Assembly (NCBI GenBank): GCA_030686995.1
Contig: CM060709.1
Coordinates: 15,839,360-15,903,359, forward strand
Length of the DNA: 64,000 nt
Source: Artemisia argyi
Taxonomy: Eukaryota > Streptophyta > Magnoliopsida > Asterales > Asteraceae
Reading direction: 5' to 3'
Under the pieces are notes generated by a model. That model searched no databases. It was not told where the DNA came from and worked only from the letters and a program-made list of their open reading frames with translations. Shown here in pieces: positions 32,766 to 44,945 of this stretch. Every line of letters begins with the position of its first letter. Position 1 is the first letter of the stretch. The translations under genes were made by a program, and so were the position numbers.

Positions 32766-34212
32766 ATCTCCTTCGTTATTAACTCGTTTTTATCCCCGTT
32801 TTCGGCCATAGTTTCGTCTCGGAATGTATTTTCTAAATCTTTGGTCGAAAGTTACACCCTAGACCCTGAGTTTCCCACGTTTTCTAAATCTTTAGCATGG
32901 AACTTAAGTAAAACTAAATATTTTGCGACTAATAAATTAGTCGTTGGCTTTGTTTATGTCTAATAGTCTCAATCGTGGTAATGGGTCAAAATGGGAAATT
33001 TTACTAAAAGTTACATATTAGGCGGAATGAGTTAAAACGAAGTATAGTTGTTATGCGAAACACTTAATGAGTCAAATTAAGAGAGTTTAGATGTGTACAT
33101 GGATTCTAAGGAATATGATTATACATGTCGACTAATTGTATACATTTTATATGTGTATGCAATTTATGCATTTTCTTTATCGCTTCTATTTCCTTAACTG
33201 CAAGCCACCTTTGTCACACAAACCATTTTATCATTCGATATTATTTCAAATCATTATTCACGATAATTCAAGCTTAAATTATCAACATCTCAGACTTCCA
33301 TATTATTCAGGTTGCCTTTTGGAGCCATTCCTATTATAACTATTGACATTACTTTATCCTGTCTACCGTATCATCAAGTTGAGTTCATAGCCTCGCTTTT
33401 ACTTACTTCAATTGTTTTATAAACCTCGCGAGGGGGATACATGCTAGTTTTACAAACCGAATACAAGTAGTTTTTGTTATGCTTGACCCGATTACATGAT
33501 TATAGTCAATTGAGTATATTTCTTGCCAATTAAGTCCCCATCATGAACCATTAATTCAGTGGGAAACGCTAGTATTATGAATATGCATATTTGGCTTGGC
33601 GGGCCTGACCGGGTGAGTAGCGCTCATACATCAACGGTCACATAATATTGAGAGATTACGTGGTAAATGGCAAATCTTACCTTTTCGGGACACTATTAAT
33701 CTAGGTCAAGGTTCGGTTTCATGAGCTCAATGCTATAAATCTTATTTCACGACTTGTATTTGTTACATGTCAACTTAATAATGGGCGTATAACAACGTAG
33801 CCCATCGTATTTAAACTGAATTATCTTGTATTCAACTTATTACTTATTAAACTCTATCAATTCACTCAACTTTATGTTGACTTTTTAGCATGTATTTTCT
33901 CAGGTATTATTTTGCTAGCTGAGCATTGGGAGCAATCGGAGTCGCGTGGATATCAAATATTGAAAGACTTGTTTTCTTCACATTCGATAATTATAAAAAA
34001 AAATTTATATGCAAATGAGTCATGTTTGAACTCTTGTAACTTGAAGTTTTGAATAAAAATTGTAGGGACCTTTGTACTCTGATTTATCAAATCGAATGTG
34101 ACATTTTATTAAACGTCTCTTTTGAGGTCGTTTTATGTAACTTGTTTTTATGAACTATGAAGTGACACCCAAATTGGTAATCCGCTGCGTTGTAAATTTT
34201 GGGGGTGTCACA
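32766..34212 (+). repeat. truncated LTR of a Ty3/gypsy element (Tekay-like) inside Athila pol
   Basis: It ends in GTGACACCC ... CCGCTGCGTTG ... GGGGGTGTCACA (34161-34212), the same end structure as the LTRs of element D read on the minus strand (GTAACACCC ... CCGCTGC ... GGGGGTGTTACA). The next base resumes the Athila RNase H reading frame. The left end is missing; at 32765 it abuts the gag of element E. No ORF of note. Confidence 0.65.
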
Positions 34213-35668
34213 TTTGATATCATAATTCGTGATAAAAAAGGAGCTGAGAACCTAGCCGCTGATCATCTCTCCCATCTTGAAAACCCTCACCAAGATGCTT
34301 TCAAGAAAAAAGGAAATAAACGAAACATTTCCTCTCGAAACCCTCAATGCGGTTTCATTTCGTGGAGACTCGATTACCCCATGGTTTGCCGACTTTGAAA
34401 ACTACCTTGCGGGTAACTTTATTGTGAAAGGGATGTCGTCCCAACAAAAAAATAAATTCTTCAAGGATGTCAAACATTATTTCTGGGACGACCCCTATCT
34501 TTTTAAAATTTGCGCGGATCAAGTCATCCGGCGGTGTGTGTATGGTTAGGAAGCCACTGAAATTTTAAAGGCTTGCCATGCTGGTCCCACGGGGGGCCAC
34601 CACAATCCCAACTACACCGCCAAAAAGGTGTTTGATTCTGGCTTTTATTGGCCCACAATCTACAAGGATGCCCAAGAATTGGTCAAGTCCTGTGATGATT
34701 GTCAACGTCACGGGAATATTTCACAAAAGAATGAAATGCCTCATAATGCAATTCAAGTTTGTGAAATTTTTGACGTCTGGGGCATCTAATTTATGGGGCC
34801 ATTTCCGTCTTCTAATGGCAACAAATACATACTCGTGGTTGTTGAATACTTGTCAAAATGGGTTGAGGCGAAAGCTTTACCCACTAATGATGCCCGAGTT
34901 GTCGTGAAATTCTTGAAGGCTCTTTTTGCCCGATTCAGAACTCCGCGTGCCATTATTAGTGATCGTGGTACGCACTTCGGTAATGACAAATTAGACAAAG
35001 TCATGCAAAAGTACGGTGTAACTCACCGTCTTTCTACTGCGTACCACCCTCAAACAAGTGGACAAGTAGAAGTTTCCAATCGGGGCATTAAAAGAATTTT
35101 AGAAAGAACCGTAGGTGAAAATCGTGCATCGTGGTCGGATAAATTAGATGATGCACTTTGGGCTTTCCGTACGGCTTACAAAACACCCATTGGGTGTACG
35201 CCTTACAAATTTGTGTACAGGAAAGCGTGCCATCTTCTGATCGAGCTTGAGCACAAAGCCTATTGGGCTCTCAAGCATGCCAATTTTGACCTCAAAACTG
35301 CGGGTGATCATAGAAAAGTTCAACTGAATGAATTAAAAGAACTTCATGATCAAGCTTACGAGAACTCTTTGATCTATAAAGAAAATACAAAGAAGATTAA
35401 TGACTCCAAAATCAAGAACCGCGTTTTTAACGTTGGTGATCGAGTCCTTCTTTTCAACTCTAGACTCAAGATCTTCTCGGGAAAGCTAAAAACCTGTTGG
35501 ACTGGTCCATTCACTATCGCTAAGGTTTATCCTTATGGCACCATCGAATTATCTCAAAATGACGGTCCGAATTTCAAAGTGAATGGTCATCTTTTGAAAC
35601 ATTACTTTGGAGAGGGCATACCATCCATGGTTGTCCCGGATCTCCAAACTTTCCCCAAGGACAATTGA
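34213..35668 (+). pseudogene. Athila-type gypsy pol remnant: end of RNase H and integrase
   Basis: The frame opens with [20 protein letters not shown], the end of gypsy RNase H. A frameshift in an A run near 34310 precedes the integrase zinc domain (H-A-G-x4-H-H ... C-D-D-C). The core has S-D-R-G-T-H-F and H-P-Q-T-S-G-Q-V-E-V-S-N-R with the catalytic Glu; the tail is F-N-V-G-D-R-V-L-L-F-N-S-R. An in-frame TAG lies at 34547-34549. A TAA replaces the first catalytic Asp codon in W-G-I-D-F-M-G-P-F near 34787. It cannot encode an active integrase. Left of it everything from gag to RT is missing. Confidence 0.85.
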
Positions 35669-36548
35669 ATTCGGGGATCAAGTCAAGCTAGCGACTCGAT
35701 GAACAAAAACAATAGCACAATACGGGTTTTCACCCGTATCTCTGATTTCTTTCTACTCTCTACCATCATAGTGTGGGGGAATGGCCAACCCCCCCCCCCC
35801 CCCGCGCTATTTGAAAAATGTATATATGTATAAAAAAAATGTGTATTATATGGAAATAAAGTGAAATATGGTGTTTCCACAGTTAGATTCGAATATTGGC
35901 TAGTTCCGTTCAAAGAGTCAGCATAATAGCCGGAACTTTGAATATTGAGGACAATATTCATTTCTAAGTGTGGGGGGGAAAATTCTAGCGAATTTTATTA
36001 AAATATATCTTCTAGTACCCCCGTTGTTGGCCAAAATTTTCAAAAATTTTTCACTTTATTTCAAAATTTTTGTGGTTATCAGTCCGCCATGTCTAACCGA
36101 CAAAGGGATTGGCTAATCCAGGAGCAAACGGCTCTTGGTAAAGATATATCAAATCCGTTGACGGCTTGCAATTTGCTCAAAATTGTATGATAAAGCAACT
36201 CGCCATATCCTAAAAAGTGAATGAGTTGGCTAGCCCGCAAGATTATGGCTTGTGTAAAGGCAATGGAAAAACCATAATTGGTAATCAGCTCACCATGATG
36301 TCGACTGTGTCCATCAAGAGTTGGCTAGTCCAGGAGCAAACGGCTCTTGGTAAAGACTAATAACGACTGATGTCGTTGAAAGCTGGTGGTTTGCTAAAAA
36401 TCACATGGTTATCAAGTGGACCATAGTTCTTATTTGAATCGAAACACTTGACTACTTCAGAAGTGATGGCTTTTGGTAAAGAGTTTTCAAATCCATCAAG
36501 TTTTCTAAAAAGATTGCTAGGGACTAGCAATAATTTAGTGTGGGGGAT
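35669..36548 (+). other. Athila 3' non-coding region with tandem modules and PPT
   Basis: No ORF. It contains a 15-base C run (35789-35803), three copies of a GTGTGGGGG polypurine-like block (about 35771, 35968 and 36537) and a set of diverged tandem modules at 36071-36545. The last GTGTGGGGGAT directly precedes the LTR and is the functional polypurine tract by position. Confidence 0.7.
36071..36545 (+). repeat. diverged tandem modules with GAGCAAACGGCTC hairpins
   Basis: About four modules of 105-120 bases. Full ones share AGTTGGCTAGTCCAGGAG, the small hairpin GAGC-AAACG-GCTC, TTGGTAAAGA, ATCAAATCCGTTGA and GTTTGCTAAAAATCA, followed by GGTTATCA. The clearest are at 36071-36185 and 36295-36415; those at 36200-36295 and 36440-36540 are degenerate. 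The same module lies in element F at 62258-62480. Confidence 0.7.
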
Positions 36549-37760
36549 TGATGAGTGCTCAAACACTCATCATTTTTGTCCTATTTAAACTGCCAAAACA
36601 TACAAAAACAATCAAAAAGTTATCAAAATACTTAAATTATCCCAGGGATTGTGTTTTATGTGTTTTAAATGCAACAAAAACAAATGAAAAATGATCAAAG
36701 TTTGCAATATTGGCAGTTTCAGTCCCCCGAGTTTCAAAACTTGTCAAAAATAGTCCCTATGCATTTATTTTGAAAGGAAAAGTCAACCCAAGCTTTTGAA
36801 AGTCAAACATTACAAAATATGATACTTGGGTTATAAGTTTCCAAATTTACATGTTTGGTCCCTGAGATTTCAAAAATGGCAAATTAAGTCCCTGGGAATT
36901 TTGAAAAATGGAAAAATTAGAAAATGGTTCTTGGAATATTAGTACTTGGCATTTTTGGTCCATGGTAATAATTTGGAAAATACACAACTTTAGCCCTCAA
37001 AGAATTGGTAAGTTACAAAATTGGTCCTTGTGATACACTTAACCAAACGGACCCTTTTTATTATATAAACCAAATCCAATATCCAAAACCAAAGCCTGGC
37101 CCAAACCATCCCAAGCCCAAATCCACCTAGGCCCTCTCCCTTTTAAAATAACACAGGGTCAAACGGTCAAAGGGGTCAAACCTCCCTTTGACCCGTCTTC
37201 CTCCCAACATCCTAACGCAAAACCAGGTCCCTGCTCCCCCCTCCTCCTCACCGTTTTCCAACAAAAACCCCCACAAGTAATACCCCTCACCAATCTAACC
37301 AACCCCCACCACCACATTAAATGCCTCGCCAAACACCACTCAGAATTGCCATATTAGTTTTTTGGCGGGAAAATTCAATCCAATGGCTAGGATCATGGAA
37401 ACTTCAATCTTATAGCTGGGATATGGTCAAGGGTCAACAAAAACACCAATGGGAGTGCTAATTTTCAGGAAGGAGCCATGTGGAAGCGTGGAGGATTTAT
37501 TTTTATATCATATTATATATAGAATGTAGTAGAAGCCATATGAGGCATGTATTAGTTTAACCTAGTTGTTTTAGGGCTTAATTTACTCATTGTAATCAGT
37601 TTTCAAGTAATGAAAGTTTAATTTTAAGTTTATCTCTTGTTTCCAAATTTCAAGTCTTGTTCAAGAATTTCAACGTCTTAAATAAGTTAATTAGATATTA
37701 TAAGTTAATCACAAGCACATATAAGCTTAATGCACTTGTTTTCAGAAGCTTTCTAAACTT
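36549..37760 (+). repeat. Athila-type 3' LTR, 5' part (3' end not determined)
   Basis: It starts TGATGAGTG right after the polypurine tract. The first 24 bases form a perfect inverted repeat (TGATGAGTG, 6-base loop, CACTCATCA). The body has many short 'ttggtcc / agtccc' blocks, then TATATTATATATAG near 37505 and a transcribed-looking T-rich part. I could not find the terminal CA. Confidence 0.6.
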
Positions 37761-39997
37761 GTGAAACCATTTTAACTCAGTTTCAATAAATAATCAAAAA
37801 CATAAAAAAAATCAAAGAAAATTAAAAAATGATGTTGTAGGGTTGAAGAAGCAGGGAGCACAGTACATTAGGGATGGCTGTGGGTTAGAGACCTCATGGG
37901 AGGTCAATAGGTGTGATCCTTGGTTCTCGTTTTGGCTCTCAGCTTGGAAGGCTTAGTGAGTTCACAATTTGAATTTTAGCATATTAGTATATAAGTGTTT
38001 TAATCAAGTTATTTGTGTTAATTTAGTTTAATAATCAGTTATTAATTAAGTTTTAGTCATTGGATTGTAATTTGGTTCATTTAAAACAAGTTTCATTAAG
38101 TTTTCTGTTTTTCAAGGAGTGTTTGGATTAAGAGATCATTATGTGTTCAGGGGTGTTATTGTTAGCATTTCTGGTATAAACAACTCTCATTAGGTCATAT
38201 TATCATAGTTCAGTCATAAAACTTGGTGGTCATTAACAAGAAAAGTCAAAATCATAAACCATCCATCCTCATAGTCAACTGTGAGGATATTGAGACACAA
38301 ATTTCATCAAATCAATGCATAAGTGTGAGTTGTAGCTTAATTTGGTCATCTTGTAGCTTAATATAACAGATTAAATCAATAGAAGTGATTTGAAGGTCAT
38401 AAAAGTCAAATACTCAAGTTTTGTAAAAAAGTCAAAAGTTGCATTGTGCAGAAAAACCATATCTTGCATGAATTTTATGGATTTTTGTGTTTGGTTTTAG
38501 GGTTTGAAACTTATTGGGTGTTTAATATACCAGCTGAACTTGAGATTTCCATATCTATCATATTTTTGTGAATTTATTTTGTGGACTAAATTGCCCCTCA
38601 AAGTAGGCTGCAGGGCAAGACCTCTCCCAATCCCCCTCCTAGCAACCTTCAAGGTTTGACCAACCATTTGACCTTAGACTCAGTGGACCCCACCTGAAAC
38701 CTTTCCAAAACTCTGTCTCATTTCTGTCTCGGAATCCAAATAAGCAAGTGCTTATTCAGGTTTTGTGGCTTATTCATATAGCTTATTAGAGTGAGTCTTG
38801 TTTAAACTTGTTCATATAACTTAAGTGAAGCAGAATCCACCACTGTGGACTCCACATAAGCTCATTTGAACTTAATCTCTCCTTTGGTCAAAGAAAGTCA
38901 ACTGATAAGCATATAAGCACTCATAGTGCTTATTTCTGAGTTTCATAAAAAGTGATTTTGTAAAAGTTATTAGTCTTTAGTGTAAAAATAGTTTGGAAAA
39001 ATAAAACACAAAAAACCAATTTTAATTATAGTGATAGCTTCTATTTAATAGAAATTATCTTTTTAATTTTCTTTTTAGCTAATTTATAAGCACTCTAGCA
39101 TTTTTATATTTTTATTAAATCTCTTTTATATTAAAGTAATTTTAGAAATTTTTCCAGATTTTTCTTTTGTCATTTAGTGGTTTTTAGAATTAATTTTAGT
39201 TTAATTAATTATTAATTAATATTAAATAATTAAATAGCATAATTAGATTTTATTAAGTAACACCTAGTTTTTATAATTTTTCTAGCTTTTATATAAGTTA
39301 AAACATTTTTATAAATTTTTCTAGAATTTCTATTGTTCATTTTCTATTCTTTAGAATATAATTAGTTTAATGGGTAATTAATTAATTATTAGAATAATAA
39401 TTAGTAAATTAGTTTAAAAATACATAAAATCAACTTTTTATAATTTTTTAGGATTTCTGTGATGGTTAATTAGATTTATAAAAATCTTCTTAATTATCTA
39501 AGTCTTTTTAGTAATTTTTAATAATTTAAATTAATATAAATAGTTAATAAATAGATAATTAGTAATTAATAAATAATAAATAATTAAATAGTGTAAAAAT
39601 AATTTTTCTTTTTCTTAAAATTTTCTTTATTTATTAGGATTGTAAAAATAAAAATTTCACACTCATAGCCTTTTCTGTTCATCAGTTGTACTTTCTTTCA
39701 CGTTCGTCAGTATACGTTTTTAATTAAAACGTACGTTTTTAAGTTTTAGATCACATCTTCTTAATCTTAATTCCCGTAATCAATCACGTAGCTTTTCTAA
39801 GCTCTTTTTGTTAATAATTTCCAAATAATTCTCATAACCACCCTTTTCTGTGAATAATCACCCAATCTCAAACGCGCTCAGATACATTTCACACCTCGTC
39901 GGGGTATAACGACCTGGTGATTTCCTATATTACCCAGAGATTGACTCTAGGCTTTTTGACTTTGTTGACCATTCCTTGGTCAATATAAGTTGACGGT
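37761..39997. other. AT-rich non-coding stretch, nothing recognised
   Basis: More than 2 kb with no ORF of note. It is very AT-rich between 39000 and 39650. It may be the rest of a long Athila LTR or the remains of another element. The block at 39660-39990 is less AT-rich and ends at the truncated gag of element G. No further feature can be supported. Confidence 0.5.
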
Positions 39998-42478
39998 TTA
40001 GGGCAAATCACTCTCTTCGACCAGTTCTATCGTTTCCACAGAATCACGAATAGTATGAGGATCATGCTTAGTAAACAAAACATTTCCATTAAACAAACAA
40101 TTCTGTTCTTGCTGAGCTTTCTTGAGATTACAAGGAGTTTTGTTCCCTAGAGCCATTTTATGTTTTGTGTGGTAAATCGGATTAGTTTGATTAGCAATCA
40201 TATTCATTGTTTGACTTGACTGACCCATTTTAACTACTAATTCTTCTAGTTTTGCAATCTTGTGTTCTGACTCTATGATTTCATCCAAAAGTTTATCTTC
40301 TTTCTTTGCAAAGTCCTTTTCCAACTCATCCCTTTCTTTTTCAAGATTGGCTTAAGCTGATTTTTGTTTAGAAAGTTGGTTTCGCAAATCAGAAATTTCC
40401 GCGTTTAAGGATTTTATCTTCTTGTGTGAATTAACATCAAGTCTATCAAACTTGATTTGTAAAAGTTTTTCCCTTGAAACAGAATTTTGATAACCAGTTT
40501 CTAATTCGGACAATGTTTTGTTATGAAACTCAAATGCTTTAACGTTTTCCTTGTAACTCTCAAACTCAGCGGTCAATTTTTCATTCGCGGCCTTAACTTC
40601 ACGATTGACCTTTTTAACTTTCTCAATCTCAATACCACAATTATTTAATAATGATTCAAATAAAGCACGTGTTTCCTCATCATTCTCAACATGCTGTGAA
40701 ACGAAGCCTCCATTATGATTCACATATGGATTTGCTGAAGGAGTATTGCTACTACTTGGCGTGTCCAGGTATGCATCATAAGTGGGTGCTAGCTTCTCAG
40801 AATGTTGTTCCTCATGAGGAGACATATCAAATATATCATTATTATTGCATGTATTGTAGGATGGTACCTCAGAGACTACATTGATGTCATAAACAGGAGG
40901 TGTTTCAGAATCTGTTTCATACTTAGCCTCCTGAAGATTTGCCATAAATATGCAGTTCGCATCGATATCCTCTCGATCTTCCATGTCATCCATGAGTGCC
41001 ATAAAATCATTCTCCTCTTCATTCAACTGAAACCCTGCTTCATTCTTTTGTGCCAACAGCAATGCTTTCTGCAAATACGCTGGGTCTCTTTTGTTTGGCT
41101 TAGTAGGACAATTCCTTGCCATATGACCTACACCCTGACAGTTGAAACACTTTACCGGATTACCTTGATTCACATTTCCCTGATTCCCAACAACTGGAGC
41201 TGCAACATTCCTATTCTGATTAACCATTTCCTGATTACCAACATTCTGACCCCTCTAATTTCCAACAAACTGACCCATCTGATTCCTTGCATACTGACCA
41301 TACTGAGTCCCTGCATATTGTCCTGCATTCTGCATATTCTGATCACCCATAGTAGCATATCCCTGTTGATTCCCATAAACTCCAACCATTTGTCCTCCGT
41401 TGCCCATATTGAAACTCGGCTGAGCAAACTGCATGTTGCGAGTGTTCGATGAAATCCTTTGGTTGTTGTTTGTTGGTGTAGAATAATGTCCTTGGAATTC
41501 CTTTGACAGAAAAGAAAACGCTTGGGTCAATGCTGCAGTAGCTTTATCATTTTCAGTGAATTTTTATTCTTGGAATTGTGGGTATTGCTGTTGTAGAATA
41601 ACATGTTGTTGTTGTTATGGGTAGAAATGTTGTTGGTAGACCGGTGTTGGTTGTTGAATGCATGATGGTTGCATGTAGTTTTGAGCGGAAGATGATGATG
41701 GTTGTTGTGTGTTCACTGGTAACGGTGTTGGTGTAGTAGCAATTAATGCGAGAGGATCATGATTCTTTGCCAATATTTCTTTCCTTACTTCATTAGCCTC
41801 AGCTTGGTTTCGCTTCAGAAAATCATAGAGTTGATCGTAATTCACCTTATGTAAATCCTTTGTTTGGTTGACAATTGTAACATAACGACCCTATTCTTCT
41901 GGAAGGTTATTGATGAATTTGATGTTTGTTGCAATTGTTCGTGGTGTCAACTTGTTTCTAATTAACTCATTCATTAATATGCAAAACCTTGTGTAGTAGG
42001 TTTCAATCTGTTCACCTATAGTGGATGTAAAGTTCTCCCATTCAGTTAGAAGTTTGTTCTCAACGTCTTGTTGCCCAATCTCTGTTCCATGACATATCCT
42101 TCTAACTCGTTACCACATATCAAAAGCAGTTTCACAGCTGTCGACCACAACAAAGATCTCGCATGGTAATACAAGTTGGATTAAATGCATTGCCATATCA
42201 TCAGCGGTGATCTGCTTCTTGTCTTCATCTGTGTAGTCTTCTTCTGTTTGTTCACGCAAGAATGGTAGATTAAGAGGTGTTGTATTTGGATTACCTTCAT
42301 CTTGAACTTGTCTTAGCTTAAATGGACCCTCTTTAATGGAGTTGATCATTAGTTTAGCATCAGTCTTTGTTTTGATGTAACGAAGCATGCGGCTTGTCCA
42401 TGGAAGATATCCACCTTTTTCAAGCATTGGAGGTCGATTTTCGGTACCGGCAGCATGAATATCTTGTTGAGTTGCCAT
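39998..42478 (-). pseudogene. copia gag of element G, six internal stops, no frameshift
   Basis: ATG at 42478 (M-A-T-Q-Q-D-I-H-A-A-G-T-E-N-R-P-P-M-L). The gag domain follows, with Y-D-Q-L-Y-D-F-L-K. A Gln/Asn/Met-rich stretch with repeats of the N-Q-x-G type comes next, then zinc knuckle C-F-N-C-Q-G-V-G-H-M-A-R-N-C (41130) and a coiled coil (40600-40250). The whole length is one reading frame, broken by stops at about 42110, 41892, 41615, 41566, 41255 and 40352. Several of these are C-to-T changes of Gln codons or G-to-A of Trp. The usual continuation into pol is missing. Confidence 0.85.
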
Positions 42479-43094
42479 GATTCAATTCTAAGTGAAAAGT
42501 TATTCTAAGGATCTTTTGAAAGATAACAAAGGTTGTTGTTGTAGATTAGATGGTTTTTGTGAAGTTGAAACTTCGTTCTCAGTAAAATTATTTCTAACTC
42601 GGTAAATCTTTGATAGGTTACTAACTCGGTAATACAAGCTTCTAACTTGGTAAAATCTTGTAACTCGGTAACTTAATTTGAGAAGGTGGCTAACTTTCTA
42701 GAAAATACTTAACTAGATAAGTATCTGCTAACGCGATAAGAAACTTCTAACTCAATAAAAGGAATTGAATCAAGTATAGTTTCCCTTAGGTAGTGAACAA
42801 TAGAATACCTTACTCGATAAACGATAAGGTTAATAGCTTACTCGCTAAATCTTGGCTAACTCGCCAAATATTAAACTCGATACAAAGTATAGATAACTCG
42901 GTGAACAACTACCCTAACTCAATAAACAGACGGTCTACCTCGATACCCCATAAATGCTGCACTTTCTAACTCGATAAATGCCAATCTAACTCTATAACAC
43001 GCCGATGAACAGTACCCATATTCCAATAAATCGCGTCTTAACCTAGTTTTTTTGACCAAATTTAACCTAAAACAACCTATATTATCCCTTGGCG
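42479..43094 (-). repeat. leader of element G with about 15 CTAACTCGRTAA repeats
   Basis: Non-coding. Read on the plus strand, a 12-base unit CTAACTCG(G/A)TAA recurs at irregular 20-50 base spacing, densest at 42595-42730 and 42810-43000, with single-base variants. It stops before the primer-binding site. Confidence 0.65.
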
Positions 43095-43106
43095 AATGAT
43101 ACCACT
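43095..43106 (-). other. primer-binding site of element G (partial match)
   Basis: On the minus strand AGTGGTATCATT follows the LTR. Only TGGTATCA of the initiator-tRNA site is kept, so it is degenerate. Confidence 0.55.
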
Positions 43107-43443
43107 TGTAGGACCGTAGAACAACCTTAAACACTTATGAATCTTTCGTAAATCTAGAGAGAGAAAGTAAGTATAAAGAGAGAGAGTGGGTAGAACTCCT
43201 AATGTGTGAAATAATGAGACAATGTTATTACCAAGAGCACCAACCTCTTCCATGAGGATTACAAGAGTATTTATATTTGTTGTCTAGGGCTTCACATATC
43301 TTTGACATTATTACATTAGTAGCCCTTAGACTTTTACAAAACATGAATACTAAACATAAACTTCATCATAATGATATTCTAAAGCAACCTATTACAACAC
43401 ATTAATGACCGACACTTTCTATAAATAAAATACAATCCTAACA
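43107..43443 (-). repeat. 5' LTR of element G (337 bp)
   Basis: TGTTAGGATTGTATTT ... GGTCCTACA on the minus strand. The ends are set by TG...CA, by the primer site on one side and by gag sequence of another element on the other. No second copy is in the window. Confidence 0.7.
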
Positions 43444-44945
43444 CGGATTATTTTGAATAGGTGGAAAATCACCAAAGGTAATAACATGCCAAAGATCAAG
43501 ATCTTTAGATTTCACATAAGTTTCGAATCTATTATTTCAATAAAGAAAACCATCACTCTCAAATAGTGGTGGTCTTTGCATAGATTGTCCTTCTAAATAT
43601 TTTTCCGATTCCATAGATCGATTCAAGTTTTAAAATGCAATATATTTTAAAAGTCTTGTTTAACTTGGTTCTTGATACCAATTGTGGAAAACTAGAAGGG
43701 GGTTGAATAGTTTTACGTCTTTTTTTTAAAAAAATTTATAAACACTTTGTTTCAAAAAATGTTGATTCGAGTATATGTGAAATCTACTATGGCACAATAT
43801 GAAAAAGTATATATGTATATAAACTAAATAACAAAGTAAAGTAGTAAATGAGAGATGGAAAGATCGAACCGCGAGACAAGAGATTTATAGTGGTTTGGCT
43901 ACAAGGACACCTTCCTTGGCTTACTCCACTCCCCGAGCACCTAACTCGAGAGTTTTCTTCACTATGTCAACAAGCTCCCTTATGGTGGAGAAAACCTTAC
44001 ACACCACTTATCACACCACAACTTCTTCACACCTTCTTCACAACTACTTCACAGCTTCTTCACACCTAAGGACTACTTAATCACACCACTACTTCTTCAC
44101 ACCTATACAAATTACACACCACAATCCCTTCACAACTTTTCTACCTACACACTTTACTAGCCTAATTCCTTATGCTTACACCTATCTAACTAATATTCAC
44201 AACTTATACACAAATGGATGAATAATATACAAATGATAATGCACAAACATCTTAGATGTAGAGATTACACCAAGTTGTAATACTTCTTGTCTTGAAGGAT
44301 TTGAAGTATTCTTCTATTGCACTTCAAAGGTTAAAGCTTGAATCACTTGGAAACAAAAGCTTATGATTATATGATCAAAGGTTTAAGAGAATATGAAAGG
44401 AAAGTTAGATCAAAAAGTTTAGAGTGCAAAAGGTGAGGAAAAAATACAGGAATCACCCAGTATTTATAGGCAAGGCTGGGGACCTCAGGAGCGTGGCCAG
44501 TCCCCTTAATAATTAAGGGGGACGCCTAGTTAATTAAGGGGCCACCACTTCTGAATATTGCCCAGCTTTGTCTTTTAGTGGGGAAAGTTTTCCTGGAACA
44601 TTTTTGCCATTTTTGGTTAAAATTTTGAAATCATATATTTATTATGGATTAAATATATTTTTTTAATACCAAAAATGATTTTCTAAAAGATATAAAATGT
44701 TTAAGAGATTTTTAAAAAAATCTAGTGATTAAGAAAATTGTTCCTTTGATCATAGAATGCAATAAACACTTTGTTTATTCATACCTTAAGTGATTTGGAC
44801 GTAAAGTGAATATTTATCACTAAATACTTGTTTACATCATAATTTTTAGTTTAATGGGTTTACGTTTTGTGATTATCAAAAAATAGAGGTATCGATGAAT
44901 GTTAATAATGTTTTTAGGCATTATTTATATCAACATGACCGACCC
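43444..44945 (-). mobile_element. copia copy (i): start of gag, leader and 5' LTR
   Basis: The first ~57 gag codons (43444-43614: [10 protein letters not shown] ... F-G-D-F-P-P) match copy (iii) at 53610 leftwards and are cut by element G. A leader with primer site (TTGGTATCAAGAAC near 43668-43681) follows, then the LTR 43683-44945. Its outer end abuts the inside of a plus-oriented LTR of the same family. Confidence 0.85.
43683..44945 (-). repeat. LTR of copy (i) (1263 bp)
   Basis: TGTTGATATAAATAATGC ... TTTTCCACA on the minus strand. A TATA box (CTATAAATACTGG on minus) lies near 44459-44471. It has GAAGTAGTGTGAAG-type minisatellite around 44000-44100. The plus-strand counterpart is 47079-48314. 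Confidence 0.85.

Larger units (their letters stand above)
39998..43443 (-). mobile_element. Ty1/copia element G, 5' LTR and gag only
   Basis: On the minus strand: 5' LTR (43443-43107), primer site, a repeat-rich leader and a gag of about 827 codons that ends at 39998. Protease to RNase H and the 3' LTR are absent. The outer LTR end (CGGAT flank at 43444) lies in the gag of another copia copy, so G inserted there. Confidence 0.82.

Noticed and set aside
33136..33339. Short ORFs in the truncated gypsy LTR
   Set aside because: Chance frames in AT-rich LTR DNA with no homologous motif.
20360..37760. Left Athila LTR/primer site and right Athila pol/LTR as one element split by E
   Set aside because: Attractive, but the two LTR pieces do not overlap enough to show identity and look different where compared.
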